DNA of 64,000 bases from NCBI GenBank assembly GCA_019634795.1, contig JAHCAR010000003.1, positions 62,001-126,000 on the forward strand, given 5' to 3'. This DNA is from Dokdonella sp. (GTDB lineage Bacteria > Pseudomonadota > Gammaproteobacteria > Xanthomonadales > Rhodanobacteraceae). Made by a program: the position numbers and the translations under genes. The notes under the pieces were generated by a model. That model made no database searches. It had not been told where the DNA came from and worked only from the letters and a program-made list of their open reading frames with translations. Positions 44,903 through 54,963 of the stretch are shown in pieces. The number at the start of each line of letters is the position of its first letter. The stretch's first letter is position 1.

Positions 44903-44961
44903 GGTCATGCAGCGGCCTGCAAAGCCGCGTACGCCGGTTCGATTCCGACCCAGGCCTCCAT
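44903..44961 (+). other. attR: 3' tRNA-Cys duplicate
   Basis: Identical to 30178-30236. It lacks the acceptor 5' strand and D-arm, so it is not a functional tRNA. A 10-bp copy of GTGGCAGAGT from the tRNA D-arm lies 21 bp to its left (44872-44881). Between here and kdpE (44962-45161) no gene is visible. Confidence 0.93.
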
Positions 44962-45161
44962 TTCGGTCAGCCGCTTGCGCTGACTGCCCGATCGATGCGA
45001 AGTCCTCGAGCCGTTGGCCTCCGTCGCATGCGAATGCCTGATGCAGACGTCTGCCTGCCCGTGCACCGCTGCTATCGCCGTCGACGGTCCGATGGCGCCT
45101 TGTCGAAATTCATTGCGATTATCCGGTCCAGGCGCCGGAGCGCGCGCACTCCTGTCCGATC

Positions 45162-45890
45162 CTAGTCTTCGGCTGGTTCGAGGAAGCGCAATCCGACACC
45201 GGGTTCGGTGGCGATCCATCGCGGCGCTGCGGGATTGTCGCCGAGTTTCTGGCGCAGCTTGCCGACCAACACGCGCAGGTAATGGGTGTCGTGGGCGTGG
45301 GTCGGACCCCAGACCTCGCGCAGGATCTGCGGTTGCGTGACGAGCCGCCCGGCGTGCTGGACGAGCAGGGCCAGTAGCGCGAATTCCTTGCGCGAGAGCA
45401 CCAGCAGGTCGCCGTGCAGCCGCACTTCGCGGCGCGCCAGGTCGACGTGCAGGGTGCCGTCATCGAACACCGGCGAGCGTGCGCCGGAGGCGGCGCGATC
45501 GCGCAGCAGGGCGCGGATCCGGGCCATGAACTCCTGGATTCCGAACGGCTTGGTCACGTAGTCGTTGGCACCGGCATCGAGCACGGCCACCTTTTCCGAT
45601 TCCGACGAGCGGGCGGTCAGTACGATGGCCGGCACCACGGACCATTCGCGCAATTCGATCAGGACATCGCGGCCATCCCGATCGGGCAGGCCGAGGTCGA
45701 GGACCACGAGATCAGCGCCGCGGGTCGCCAGCGCGGCGAGACCGGCCTGGCCGGTCTCTGCCACCTCGACCTGATAACCCTGCGCGCGCAGGCTGATTTC
45801 GAGGAAGCGGCGGATCTGCGGTTCGTCGTCCACGACCAGCACCCGGGCCGGTTGGGCCGCTGAGGCGGAGTCGGGCGAAACCTCGGTCAT
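45162..45890 (-). CDS. kdpE: KdpE response regulator
   Basis: A 242-residue OmpR-family regulator. Receiver acid pocket Asp21-Asp22, phospho-acceptor Asp65 in 'VVLDLGLPDRDG', Lys114 in 'YVTKPFG'; the C-terminal winged helix ends 'PRWIATEPGVGLRFLEP'. It activates kdp transcription under potassium limitation or osmotic stress. Start overlaps the kdpD stop by 4 bp. Confidence 0.95.
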   Translation of the reverse strand: MTEVSPDSASAAQPARVLVVDDEPQIRRFLEISLRAQGYQVEVAETGQAGLAALATRGADLVVLDLGLPDRDGRDVLIELREWSVVPAIVLTARSSESEKVAVLDAGANDYVTKPFGIQEFMARIRALLRDRAASGARSPVFDDGTLHVDLARREVRLHGDLLVLSRKEFALLALLVQHAGRLVTQPQILREVWGPTHAHDTHYLRVLVGKLRQKLGDNPAAPRWIATEPGVGLRFLEPAED

Positions 45891-48541
45891 CGGGACGGTG
45901 CGGGTGCCTGTTCCATGGGCGCAAGGGTAATGCGGATCGTCGTTCCGCGGCCATCGGGTCCCGGAAGCGCTTCCACCGAGCCGCCATGGGCGCCGACGAG
46001 CCCCTGCACGATCGCCAGGCCGAGGCCGGTACCCGTGCGTCCCCGGTCGCCGCGCTCGGCGCTGTAGAACATGTCGAAAATGCGCGTGCGCTCGCCCTCG
46101 GGAATGCCCGGGCCGCGATCGCGCACGTCGATGCGCGGGCGGCCATCGACGATGCGCGCGTCGATCATCACGGGCTGGTCCGGCGGCGAGAACTTCACGG
46201 CATTCTCGATGACATTGAACAGGGCCTGTTCGATCAGGGCCGGATGTACCCAGATCGGTGCCAGATCCGGAGCCAGCGTGACTTCGAAGCGCGCCGAGGG
46301 CTGGTAGCGCTGCAGGCGCTTGACCGCCGAGCCGATCAGTTCGCCGATGCCGATCCAGTCGCGATTGAGGGCGAGCCCGCCGTGTCCGAGCCGGGTCATG
46401 TCGAGCAGATTCTGGATGTAGCGGTCGAGGCGTTCGCCTTCGATGCGAATGGTATCGAGCAGACCGTGCCGGTCCTCGCGGTTCATTGCGTCGCCGTAGC
46501 TGTCCAGGCTGCTGGCCGCACCGATGATGGCGGCCAGCGGTGAACGAAGGTCGTGCGAAACCGAAGACAGCAGGGCCGAGCGCAGGCGTTCGGTCTCGCT
46601 GGTCACGCGCGCGTCCTCGAGGTCGGCGACCAGCCGGGCGCGCACGATCGCTTCGGCGAGGTCGCCGACCATGGCTTCGACCAGCCGGCGTTGCTCCGTG
46701 CCGAGCCGGGTCGTCTGCTCCGGGAAGCGCAGGCCGATCACGCCGGGATTGGATTCGTCCCCGACCAGGGGCAGAAACCACCAGGATGCGCTCGACAGCG
46801 TGTTCGTGAAGCGGCCGGCGGCCTGCCGATGCTGGCGGCACCAGTCGGCCGCGGCGCGGTCCTTGTCGAGCAGGTCGGGCTCGGCGTTGCCAGCCACTGG
46901 CGAGCCGTCGAGCTGCACGATCATCTCGACCCCGAGCGCGCGCCGGAATGCTTCACGACCGGCGCCGACGACCTGGCCCAGGTCTGCGGCGCTGGCCAGC
47001 CGGCGGCCCAATTGCTGCAGTGCCGTTGCGTGCGCATTGGCCGCGCGCAGGGCCAGCACCTGGGTCCGCAGCCGCGACGCCAGCCGGCCTGCGGCAAGCG
47101 CCGCGATCAGAAACAGCAGGACCGTGACGAGTCCTTGCCGGGCGCTGATGAAGAACGTCAGCCTCGGTTCGATGAAGAAGAAGTTGTAGGCCAGGAAGCA
47201 CAGGGTGGCCGCGATCACGGCCGCAGTCATGCGCGTGCGCGAAGCGACCAGCACGACCGCCACGATGAACACCATCGACAGGTCCTCGAGACCGGCGAAG
47301 CGCTCGAGTAATCCGCCCAGGCCGGTCGCGCAGCCTGCCGCGATCGCGGCAATGCCGACATCGCTGCCGCTGATGCGCCCGCCGATGCGTTTGAGGGCAC
47401 GACGCGCGCGGGCGCGCTCTTCGGGCGTGCTGACGATGGTGATCTCGTAGTGCGCGCCGCGCTGGATGATCTGCTGGGTCAGGGTGCGGTTGAACATGCG
47501 CGCGATCGGCCGCTCGCGCGTGCGCCCGAGGACGATCGCGGTGGCGCCGCTGCGGGCGGCATAGTCGAGCAGGGCGTCGACGATGTTGGCGCCGTGCAGG
47601 ACCGCGGTGTCGCCGCCGAGGCGTCGGGCGATGGCGAAGGCGCGATCGAGTTCGATCTGGGTATCGTCGTCGGGCATGCGGCCGCCGCGAACGGTGACGG
47701 CAGTCCATGGCGCGTCGCGGCGTTCGGCCAGGCGCCGGGCCACACGCACGAGATACTCCGATTGGCCGTGGCCGTCCACGGCGACGATCACGCGTCGGCG
47801 CAGCGACATGCCGGGAAGCCCGCGCGCGGCCTGCGACTCGCGCAGGTCGCTGTCGACGCGATCGGCCGCGGTCTGCATCGCCAGTTCGCGGAGGGCGGCG
47901 AGGTTCGACGGCGAGAAATACGCCTGCAACGCCTGCGTGGCCTGCTCGGGCACGTAGACCTTGCCCTGATGCAGGCGCTCGATCAGCTCGCGCGGCGGCA
48001 GGTCGATCAGGATCACGTCGCGAAGGCGATCGAACACCGAATCGGGCACGGTTTCGCTGACCCGGATTCCGGTGATGCGATGGACGATGTCGTTGAGGCT
48101 CTCGAGATGCTGGATATTGATCGTCGTGTAGACGTCGATACCCGCTTCGAGCAGCTCGGCCACGTCCTGCCAACGCCGCTCGTGGCGGCTGCCCGGCGCG
48201 TTGCTGTGCGCGAGCTCATCGACCAGGGCCAATGCAGGCCGGCGCGCCAGCAAGGCATCGAGGTCCATTTCCTCGAGGGTGCGGCCGCGGTAGGGGACCT
48301 TCGCGCGCGGGACGACTTCGAGGCCTTCGAGCAGGGCCGCAGTTTCGCTGCGGCCGTGCGTTTCGACGATGCCGACGACCACGTCGATGCCACGGCGCTT
48401 GAGCTCGCGTGCGCGGTTCAGCATCGCGTAGGTCTTGCCGACGCCGGGGGCGGCGCCGAGGAAGATCGTGAGCTGGCCGGCGCGCTCGCGCTTAAGCTCG
48501 CTGATCAGGGCATCGGCTTGTTCGCTGCGGGCGTCGTTCAT
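45887..48541 (-). CDS. kdpD: KdpD sensor histidine kinase
   Basis: An 884-residue potassium and turgor sensor. The N-terminal KdpD domain carries Walker A 'GAAPGVGKT' (about residues 30-38) and 'LVDELAHSN'. A universal-stress-like domain, four membrane helices ('TAAVIAATLCFLAYNFFFI' and neighbours) and a GAF-like region follow. Then come HisKA with 'SVSHDLRSPLAAIIG' and an HATPase with 'GTGLGLAIVQGLVGAHGG'. The ATG at 48541 is preferred over one 17 codons upstream. 25 bp after kdpC. Confidence 0.96.
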   Translation of the reverse strand: MNDARSEQADALISELKRERAGQLTIFLGAAPGVGKTYAMLNRARELKRRGIDVVVGIVETHGRSETAALLEGLEVVPRAKVPYRGRTLEEMDLDALLARRPALALVDELAHSNAPGSRHERRWQDVAELLEAGIDVYTTINIQHLESLNDIVHRITGIRVSETVPDSVFDRLRDVILIDLPPRELIERLHQGKVYVPEQATQALQAYFSPSNLAALRELAMQTAADRVDSDLRESQAARGLPGMSLRRRVIVAVDGHGQSEYLVRVARRLAERRDAPWTAVTVRGGRMPDDDTQIELDRAFAIARRLGGDTAVLHGANIVDALLDYAARSGATAIVLGRTRERPIARMFNRTLTQQIIQRGAHYEITIVSTPEERARARRALKRIGGRISGSDVGIAAIAAGCATGLGGLLERFAGLEDLSMVFIVAVVLVASRTRMTAAVIAATLCFLAYNFFFIEPRLTFFISARQGLVTVLLFLIAALAAGRLASRLRTQVLALRAANAHATALQQLGRRLASAADLGQVVGAGREAFRRALGVEMIVQLDGSPVAGNAEPDLLDKDRAAADWCRQHRQAAGRFTNTLSSASWWFLPLVGDESNPGVIGLRFPEQTTRLGTEQRRLVEAMVGDLAEAIVRARLVADLEDARVTSETERLRSALLSSVSHDLRSPLAAIIGAASSLDSYGDAMNREDRHGLLDTIRIEGERLDRYIQNLLDMTRLGHGGLALNRDWIGIGELIGSAVKRLQRYQPSARFEVTLAPDLAPIWVHPALIEQALFNVIENAVKFSPPDQPVMIDARIVDGRPRIDVRDRGPGIPEGERTRIFDMFYSAERGDRGRTGTGLGLAIVQGLVGAHGGSVEALPGPDGRGTTIRITLAPMEQAPAPSR

Positions 48542-48566
48542 GGCGAGGATTATCCGCGGAGCGGGT

Positions 48567-49169
48567 CTATTCGGGGCGCGTAGCGGCGGCATCGAGGGCC
48601 AGATTGAGCTCCAGCACGTTGACGCGCGGTTCGCCGAGCAGGCCGAACTGCGGCGGCGTGGTATTCGCCCGGAGCAGGGCCTGCACGGCGTCCACGCTCA
48701 TGCCGCGGGCCTTCGCCACGCGGGCGACCTGGACAGCGGCTGCCGCGGGCGAGAGATCGGGGTCGATGCCACTTCCCGATGCGGTCAGCAGATCGCCCGG
48801 GACGGCCGATTCGGGCAAACCCTCGCGCTGCGCCACGATCGAACGGCGTTCGGCCATGCTCTGGCGCAGGGCCGGATTGCTGCGCGCCTGGTTGCTGCCC
48901 GCGACCGCCATCGGATCGTAGCCGGCGGCCGACGGCCGTGGCTGGAAGTAGCGGGCATCGGCGAACGGCTGCGCGACCAGCGTGGAGCCGACGACGCGGC
49001 CGTCGCGCTCGATCAGCGTGCCCTGTGCCTGGTGCGGGAACAGGACACGGCCGAGCGCGGTGCCAGCGAGTTCGTAGAGCAGGCCGCAGCCGAGCAGCAC
49101 GAACACGGTGAAGACGAGCGCGGCGCGCAGGCTCGGGCGATCGTCGAATGCGAGTTGCGAAGTATCCAT
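48567..49169 (-). CDS. kdpC: Potassium-transporting ATPase subunit KdpC
   Basis: A 200-residue KdpC with one N-terminal membrane helix (about 15-37) and the periplasmic 'VGSTLVAQPFADARYFQPRPSAA' block, then 'ASGSGIDPDLSPAAA'. It stabilises the KdpA-KdpB complex and aids ATP binding. Starts 1 bp after the kdpB stop. Confidence 0.95.
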   Translation of the reverse strand: MDTSQLAFDDRPSLRAALVFTVFVLLGCGLLYELAGTALGRVLFPHQAQGTLIERDGRVVGSTLVAQPFADARYFQPRPSAAGYDPMAVAGSNQARSNPALRQSMAERRSIVAQREGLPESAVPGDLLTASGSGIDPDLSPAAAAVQVARVAKARGMSVDAVQALLRANTTPPQFGLLGEPRVNVLELNLALDAAATRPE

Positions 49170-49170
49170 G

Positions 49171-51213
49171 TCAGGCTCCGAGGACGACGAGCAGGAGATC
49201 GATCAGCTTGATGCCGGCGAACGGCAGCAGCACGCCGCCGACGCCGTACACGAGCATGTTCCGCCGCAACAGCGACACGGCGCCGGCCGGCTTGAAGCGC
49301 ACGCCGGCGAGGGCCAGCGGAATCAGCGCCGGAATGATCACCGCATTGAAGATCAGGGCCGCGAGCACGGCGTTCGCCGGGCTCGACAGGTGCATGACGT
49401 CGAGCGCGGCCATCGACGGGATGGCGGCGGCGAACAGCGCCGGCAGGATCGCGAAGTATTTGGAGACGTCGTTGGCGAGCGAGAACGTCGTCAGGGCGCC
49501 GCGCGTGATCAGCTGTTGCTTGCCAACCTCGACGACGGCCAGCAGCTTGGCCGGATCGGAATCGAGATCGACCATGTTGCCGGCCTCCTTGGCGGCCTGC
49601 GTGCCGGAGTTCATGGCCAGGCCGACGTCGGCCTGGGCCAGCGCCGGGGCGTCGTTGGTGCCGTCGCCGACCATGGCCACGAGCCGGCCACCGGCCTGTT
49701 CCTGGCGGATTCGCGCGAGCTTGTCCTCGGGCTTGGCTTCGGCGATGTAGTCGTCGACGCCCGCCTCCGCCGCGATCGCGGCGGCCGTGAGCGGGTTGTC
49801 GCCGGTAATCATCACCGTGCGCACGCCCATTTCGCGCAGCCGCGCAAAGCGCTCCTGGACACCGTGCTTGACCACGTCCGACAACTCGACCACGCCGAGC
49901 ACGCAATTGCCGTCGGCGACGACCAGCGGGGTCGCGCCGCTGCGTGCGATCTGCTGCACGCGGGCGGCCAGCTCGGGCGTGAGCGTCGCGCCGAGCGCAG
50001 TGACGTGGCGTTCGATCGCGTCGCCGGCACCCTTGCGGATCGTGCGGCCGTCGTCGAGGTCGACACCGGACATGCGCGTCTGCGCGCTGAACTGGACGAA
50101 GTGCGCATGTTCGGGTTCGGTCACGCGGCTGCCGAGATCGCGCGCGAGTCGCACGATCGACTTGCCTTCCGGGGTCGGGTCGGCGACCGAAGCCAGCAGC
50201 GCCGCGTCGCGCAGTGCGTCGCGGTCGATGCCGGCCAGCGGATGGAACGCGGTGGCCTGGCGATCGCCGTGCGTGATCGTGCCGGTCTTGTCGAGCAGCA
50301 GCACGTCGACGTCGCCGGCGATCTCGACCGCCTTGCCGGACTTCGCCAGCACGTTCGCGGCCAGGGCCCGGTTCATGCCGGCGATGCCGATCGCCGGAAG
50401 CAGACCGCCGATGGTCGTCGGGATCAGGCACACCAGCAGCGCGATCAGGAGCAGGGGATCGAGGCTGGCGCCGACGAAGCCGGCGAGGAACGGCAGGGTC
50501 GCGACGACGATCAGGAAGGTCAGCGTCATCGCTGCCAGCAGCATCGTCAGGGCGATCTCGTTGGGCGTCTTCTGCCGGTTCGCCCCCTCGACCAGGGCGA
50601 TCATGCGGTCGAGAAAGCTGCCGCCCGGCTCGGCGCTGACCTCGACGAGGATCTCGTCCGAGAGCACCTTGGTGCCGCCGATGACGCCGCTGCGGTCGGT
50701 GCCGGCCTCGCGCAGGACGGGTGCCGACTCGCCGGTAACGGCGGCTTCGTTGATGGTGGCCACGCCGCGAATGATCTCGCCGTCGGCCGGTATCAGCTCG
50801 CCTTCCGAGACGATCACCCGATCGCCGCGCTTGAGCGTGGCTGCGGCGACCCGCGTTTCGCCGCCGGCGTCGTCGAGCTTGCGTGCCACGAGGTCGCGGC
50901 GCGCGGCACGCAGAGACGCCGCTTGCCCGCGCCCGCGTGCCTCGGCAAGCGCCTCGGCGAAATTCGCGAACAGCACGGTGACGAGCAGGATCAGCGTGAC
51001 GGCGAGGCCGAAGCCGGGGTTCTTGCCCGATGCTACCGTGATCAGCGCGGACAGCACGGTGCCGAGCAGGACGATCGCGATGACCGGGTTGCGCACCGCG
51101 TGCAGGGGAGAGAGCTTGCGCAGCGAATCGACCAGCGCGGCCTTGAGGGCGGCGCGATCGATTCCAGCTGTGGAGTGACGGCGCAGCGCGCCCAGATGCG
51201 TTGACGAATTCAT
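49171..51213 (-). CDS. kdpB: Potassium-transporting P-type ATPase subunit KdpB
   Basis: A 680-residue P-type ATPase. Phosphorylated Asp308 lies in '[12 protein letters not shown]'; actuator motif 'TGES' (160-163); hinge '[18 protein letters not shown]'. The ATG at 51213 matches family length, and an upstream in-frame extension runs into kdpA. It energises K+ uptake through KdpA. Confidence 0.97.
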   Translation of the reverse strand: MNSSTHLGALRRHSTAGIDRAALKAALVDSLRKLSPLHAVRNPVIAIVLLGTVLSALITVASGKNPGFGLAVTLILLVTVLFANFAEALAEARGRGQAASLRAARRDLVARKLDDAGGETRVAAATLKRGDRVIVSEGELIPADGEIIRGVATINEAAVTGESAPVLREAGTDRSGVIGGTKVLSDEILVEVSAEPGGSFLDRMIALVEGANRQKTPNEIALTMLLAAMTLTFLIVVATLPFLAGFVGASLDPLLLIALLVCLIPTTIGGLLPAIGIAGMNRALAANVLAKSGKAVEIAGDVDVLLLDKTGTITHGDRQATAFHPLAGIDRDALRDAALLASVADPTPEGKSIVRLARDLGSRVTEPEHAHFVQFSAQTRMSGVDLDDGRTIRKGAGDAIERHVTALGATLTPELAARVQQIARSGATPLVVADGNCVLGVVELSDVVKHGVQERFARLREMGVRTVMITGDNPLTAAAIAAEAGVDDYIAEAKPEDKLARIRQEQAGGRLVAMVGDGTNDAPALAQADVGLAMNSGTQAAKEAGNMVDLDSDPAKLLAVVEVGKQQLITRGALTTFSLANDVSKYFAILPALFAAAIPSMAALDVMHLSSPANAVLAALIFNAVIIPALIPLALAGVRFKPAGAVSLLRRNMLVYGVGGVLLPFAGIKLIDLLLVVLGA

Positions 51214-51224
51214 GTTCGATACCC

Positions 51225-52961
51225 TCAGGGAATGGCGGCGCCGGCCGTCGTCAGTGCGAGGTGCTCGCCGACCGGGCCGAGCACGAGTGCGGGCATGAAT
51301 TGCAGGATCGTCAGGATGACGACCACCGATACCAGGGTCAGGGCGAAGGTCGGCGTCTCGACATCCAGCGTGCCGGACGATGTCGGCGCCACGCGCTTCT
51401 TCGCCATCAGGCCGGCGATCCACAGCGGCACGATCAGGGCTGCGTAGCGGCCGAAGAACAGGGCGACGACGCAGGTCAGGTTCCACCAGGGCGTGCCGTC
51501 GCCGAGGCCTTCGAAGCCCGATCCGTTGTTGGCGAACGCGGACGCATACTCATAGAGCACCTGGCTGATGCCGTGGAAGCCCGGATTGGAGTTGCCCGTG
51601 AATGCCGGCAGCGCGACCGTGAGCGCGGTAAAACCGATCACGATCAGCGGTTGCAGCAGGATCAGCAGGGCGAGCAGCCGCACCTCGCCCGCTTCGATCT
51701 TGCGGCCGAACAGCTCAGGTGTGCGTCCCGTCATCAAGCCGGACAGGAACGCGGCGAGCAGGAGATAGACCAGGAACTGCTGCAAGCCGCAGCCAACGCC
51801 GCCCCAGACCGCGTTGACGAGCATGTTCGTGATCGTCACCGCACCGGTCAGCGGTGCCAGCGAATCGTGCATTGAATCGACTGATCCATTGCTGGTCTGC
51901 GTCGTCAGGGTGGCCCACAGCGCCGAGTTCGATGCGCCGAAGCGCGTTTCCTTGCCTTCCATCAGGGCGGCATCCTGCGCGGTAGGCGAGTACGCCTCCG
52001 ACCACAGGGCGGCACCGGTGGACACGACCGACATCAAGGCCATGCAGCCGAACACGAGCGCGGTCAGCTTGCGGCGACCGGTCAACGGTCCGACCATGAA
52101 GGTGATGGCCACAGGAATCAGGATGATCGCGAGCGTTTCGAGGAGATTCGACAACGGCGTCGGATTCTCGAGCGGTACCGCGCTGTTCGGGCCGTACCAG
52201 CCGCCGCCGTTGGTGCCGAGCTGCTTGACCGCGACCATGGGCGCCACCGGACCGAGCGGGACGTGCTGCGAGCGCATCTCCACGCTCTGGTCGAGCGGCG
52301 TGTACGTCGGGCCTTCGGCGAGCGTGGCCGGGACGCCCTGCGACGCGAGCAGCACGCTCCAGAGCAGGGCCAGCGGAAGGAAGAAGCGCAGTGTCGCGCG
52401 CAGGACATCGACCCAGTAGTTGCCGACATCGCGCTCGCCGCGCGCCTCGTCGGTGGGGGTCGCCGCGGTGCCGCCAGCCATTTGCTCGCGTCCTCCGAAC
52501 AGGCCGCGCAGCGTGGCGACCACGATCGCCAGGCCCATCATCGGCGTGATCACTTGCAGGCCGGCGATGCCGACCATCTGCGAGAGATAGCTCAATTGCG
52601 CCTGGCCGGAGTAGTGCTGCTGATTGGTGTTGGTCAGGAACGACACCATCGTATGCAGGGCCAGGTCCCACGACATGTTCGGCGCGCCGTCCGGATTGAG
52701 CGGCAGCCACGCCTGCGTCATGAACAGGATCCAGACGACGACGCCGAGGGCGAGGTTGCTGAGCAGGAAGGCGCTTGCATAGCCCTTCCAGGACATGCCG
52801 CGGCGCGCATCGATGCCGAGCAGTCGATAGACGCCGCGCTCGATCGGACCGAAGACGCGGTCGAGCGGGGTGGGGTCGCCACGCATGACGCGGGCGAGAT
52901 AGTGGCCGAGCGGCCAGCCGAGACCGATCGCAAGGGCAAAGACAAGCAGAAGTTCGATCAT
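51225..52961 (-). CDS. kdpA: Potassium-transporting ATPase subunit KdpA
   Basis: A 578-residue channel-like subunit with about ten membrane helices and the selectivity-filter-like '[12 protein letters not shown]', '[21 protein letters not shown]' and 'NNGSGFEGL' segments. It starts 19 bp after kdpF. Confidence 0.97.
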   Translation of the reverse strand: MIELLLVFALAIGLGWPLGHYLARVMRGDPTPLDRVFGPIERGVYRLLGIDARRGMSWKGYASAFLLSNLALGVVVWILFMTQAWLPLNPDGAPNMSWDLALHTMVSFLTNTNQQHYSGQAQLSYLSQMVGIAGLQVITPMMGLAIVVATLRGLFGGREQMAGGTAATPTDEARGERDVGNYWVDVLRATLRFFLPLALLWSVLLASQGVPATLAEGPTYTPLDQSVEMRSQHVPLGPVAPMVAVKQLGTNGGGWYGPNSAVPLENPTPLSNLLETLAIILIPVAITFMVGPLTGRRKLTALVFGCMALMSVVSTGAALWSEAYSPTAQDAALMEGKETRFGASNSALWATLTTQTSNGSVDSMHDSLAPLTGAVTITNMLVNAVWGGVGCGLQQFLVYLLLAAFLSGLMTGRTPELFGRKIEAGEVRLLALLILLQPLIVIGFTALTVALPAFTGNSNPGFHGISQVLYEYASAFANNGSGFEGLGDGTPWWNLTCVVALFFGRYAALIVPLWIAGLMAKKRVAPTSSGTLDVETPTFALTLVSVVVILTILQFMPALVLGPVGEHLALTTAGAAIP

Positions 52962-52980
52962 GGGAGTTTCCTCGGTCCGC

Positions 52981-53073
52981 TCAGAAGTCTTCCGGACGCA
53001 CGATCACGTAAAGCAGGTACACGGCGGCCAGGACCGCCGACACGGCACACACTGCGATCAACCAGCCAGGCAT
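52981..53073 (-). CDS. kdpF: KdpF small membrane subunit
   Basis: A 30-residue, single-helix peptide: 'MPGWLIAVCAVSAVLAAVYL' then 'LYVIVRPEDF'. The tryptophan near the start and the '(R)PE(D/R)F' end are the KdpF hallmark. It stabilises the Kdp complex. It lies 12 bp after the porin-like gene and 19 bp before kdpA. Confidence 0.92.
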   Translation of the reverse strand: MPGWLIAVCAVSAVLAAVYLLYVIVRPEDF

Positions 53074-53085
53074 CGTCGTTCTCCA

Positions 53086-53805
53086 TCAGAATGAAACCGT
53101 GGCGGCCGCCTCGACGCGGCTGCCGGCGTAGGAATCGCCGAAAATGGACTTCGCATTCGCGTCGGTGGCATGCGCGGTGACACGAAGTTCGACGGCTTGC
53201 CGCGGCGACCAGATCGCGCTGAGCTGACCGTGCCAATAGCTTTCGTCATAGACGGCGTTCAATGCGTAGTGGCCGACGGCTGCCTCGAGGCGGAAGCGTT
53301 CGCTGATAGGGAACCGTGCACCGACCAGCGTGTAGACGCCCGAATCGTCGCTGCCGAGCGCTTCCGGCGAATAGCCAACCGCCAGCCAATAGTTGTCCCG
53401 ATAGGTGATCGTGCCGTTGAGTTCGGTCCAGTCGAGGTCGACCTCGGAGCCTGGATAGCGGTAATGCAGGACGTTGGCGTCGAGCGCCCAGTCCTGGCCG
53501 AGGCTGCCGCTCCAGCCCACCGTGAAATCGAACTCCGTGTCGGCGCCGACTTCGGGGCCGAACGAGACGTTCGAACCCCAGACCGAGGCGTAGAAACCCG
53601 AGTCTGCGGCGACCTTGAGTCCGGCCTGCAAGGCGGGATCGCCGCTCGATTGCGTGGTGCCGCGCCAGACATAGTCCGACGTCACCGTGGCGTTGCCGCT
53701 CCAGTCCGCGCCAAAACAAGTCGACGTTCCGGCGAGCAGAACAAGACCGCAACCGGCAAGCAGCGGCAGGCGAATGAAGCGTGGGCGAGTAGGGAATACG
53801 TTCAT
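53086..53805 (-). CDS. TorF-family putative outer-membrane porin
   Basis: A 239-residue exported beta-rich protein. Signal peptide to about residue 33 ('GTSTCFGADW'), then the family start 'NATVTSDYVWRGTTQSSGDPALQAG' split here by strand, with repeated aromatic strands and a C-terminal Phe ('AAATVSF'), typical of outer-membrane barrels. Family name TorF is by pattern. First gene of the kdp operon, so probably induced with potassium uptake. Confidence 0.82.
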   Translation of the reverse strand: MNVFPTRPRFIRLPLLAGCGLVLLAGTSTCFGADWSGNATVTSDYVWRGTTQSSGDPALQAGLKVAADSGFYASVWGSNVSFGPEVGADTEFDFTVGWSGSLGQDWALDANVLHYRYPGSEVDLDWTELNGTITYRDNYWLAVGYSPEALGSDDSGVYTLVGARFPISERFRLEAAVGHYALNAVYDESYWHGQLSAIWSPRQAVELRVTAHATDANAKSIFGDSYAGSRVEAAATVSF

Positions 53806-53887
53806 GGTTCCGAGAAGCGAGTGGATGCGTTGCGGCATTCTCGGTGCGGGTCGCGTAAACGCGCCATTCGCGGCTCGGCGCGCCAGC

Positions 53888-53906
53888 GTAAATTCCGAGT
53901 AAATTC
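53888..53906 (-). promoter_or_regulatory. Candidate KdpE operator
   Basis: GTAAATTC occurs at 53888 and 53899, an 11-bp direct repeat. Read on the operon strand it gives ATTTAC-N5-ATTTAC, similar in spacing and sequence to the TTTATA-N5-TTTACA site known for E. coli KdpE. It lies 83 bp upstream of the porin start; no clear -10 follows. Confidence 0.65.
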
Positions 53907-54313
53907 TGCGCGTCGCGGAGCCGCCCTCAGCAGGCGTTCAGCGCGCCAATCCCGGCGCATGGCAAGGACGCGTTCGGCGACGCTTTGCAGCGTTCGCGAG
54001 GGTCGCCGCTGCCCGAATCGGGCCTTCTGCCGCGCTGGCGGGTGTTCTTATGCCCGGCAACACGATCAGTCAGCGGAGCGAGAGGGTTATTGCCAAACCC
54101 GCCTCTGATATCAGCCTCGGGCGTGGGACGAGTGAATTCGCGACGGCGAATGGAAAGCCCTCGAACTCGGCGAATTGATCGGCTTCGGACGAATACGATG
54201 AACAGTGCCCAAACATGGGGTCGGAGATCGACCTGGCGCAGTGAAAGTTGCAATTCCGTTCAGTGAAGCCGGCGCCCAATGTCCAGAAGCGTCGCGTTCT
54301 GGGGAGTGTTGCC
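53907..54313. other. Intergenic region without visible gene
   Basis: About 400 bp between the divergent kdp operon and the 83-residue gene. No convincing frame, RNA gene or strong repeat is seen. Confidence 0.6.
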
Positions 54314-54565
54314 ATGCCAACCCGCTATGTCGAGGTCTGCAGCAAGAAGACCCATCGCAAGCATTACGTGCTTCTATATCAACCGGTCCGCACATCGGCG
54401 TCGGCAGCGGATTCGAGCAACGGCGAAGTTCCGCACCGAGTCCATCTCGACGATGGTCGCCCGCTGCGATGGACACAGGACCATTGTTGTTTTCAGGAGC
54501 TGCGAACCGACGAGGAGTTCGCGCCGGTCGCGAAGGATCTCGAAGCGCTGCGTCGACTCGGCTAA
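54314..54565 (+). CDS. Hypothetical 83-residue protein
   Basis: Starts 'MPTRYVEVCSKKTHRKHYVL' with GGGGAG 8 nt upstream, and has 'HLDDGRPLRWTQDHCCFQ' later. Two adjacent cysteines and several histidines are present, but no known motif. Stands alone between kdp and tRNA-Leu. Unknown function. Confidence 0.55.
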   Translation: MPTRYVEVCSKKTHRKHYVLLYQPVRTSASAADSSNGEVPHRVHLDDGRPLRWTQDHCCFQELRTDEEFAPVAKDLEALRRLG

Positions 54566-54728
54566 ACGGGATACCGAGAGGCATCGGCGACCCTCATCGA
54601 AATCGGAGCCGTCCTCAACAGGGCAAGCGCTGAAGGTCGAGGCCACGACAAGGGCCCACGATCGGCAGGGTCATACGTTCGTTAGGGGCTCTGGTCGCGC
54701 AACGCGTCATCGGGCATCCTTCGCACTG

Positions 54729-54815
54729 GCCCGGATGGCGAAACTGGTATACGCAAGGGACTTAAAATCCCTCGGCCGCAAGGCCATGCGGGTTCGACCC
54801 CCGCTCCGGGCACCA
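54729..54815 (+). tRNA. tRNA-Leu (UAA), integration site
   Basis: An 87-nt class II tRNA with acceptor GCCCGGA/TCCGGGC, long variable arm CTCGGCCGCAAGGCCATG, anticodon loop CTTAAAA giving TAA, and encoded CCA. Equivalent to E. coli leuZ. Its last 57 nt are repeated at 59717-59773. Confidence 0.96.
54759..54815 (+). other. attL in tRNA-Leu
   Basis: The 57-bp 3' portion of tRNA-Leu from the anticodon stem to CCA, identical to 59717-59773. Confidence 0.92.
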
Positions 54816-54963
54816 AACTTCTGTCGCTTCTATTGCCGTGGAATCGCTCCGGGTCTGGGGGCACTCGGGCATGCAACACGCGTATGCCGTGCTGAGGTGG
54901 CTGTGCGCCGAAGGCGTAGCAGGCATGGATGGCTGAATTGCTCCCACTACTCGATTATTCCCG

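Larger units (their letters stand above)
30178..44961. mobile_element. tRNA-Cys-integrated, capsid-encoding phage satellite
   Basis: A 14.7-kb element bounded by 59-bp direct repeats (30178-30236 and 44903-44961). Left to right it carries a tyrosine integrase, a minus-strand block (DUF4145 protein, small genes, winged-helix protein), an iteron-rich region, a plus-strand packaging and head module (TerL, portal, capsid, connectors, head morphogenesis), a serine recombinase, three cargo genes and one minus-strand gene. Tail, lysis and CI-type repressor genes are not seen. This gene content fits capsid-forming phage-inducible islands; a decayed prophage remnant is the alternative, but no gene in it is visibly broken. 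Confidence 0.85.

Noticed and set aside
44903-44961. Second tRNA-Cys gene
   Set aside because: Lacks the 5' acceptor strand and D-arm; it is the attR copy.
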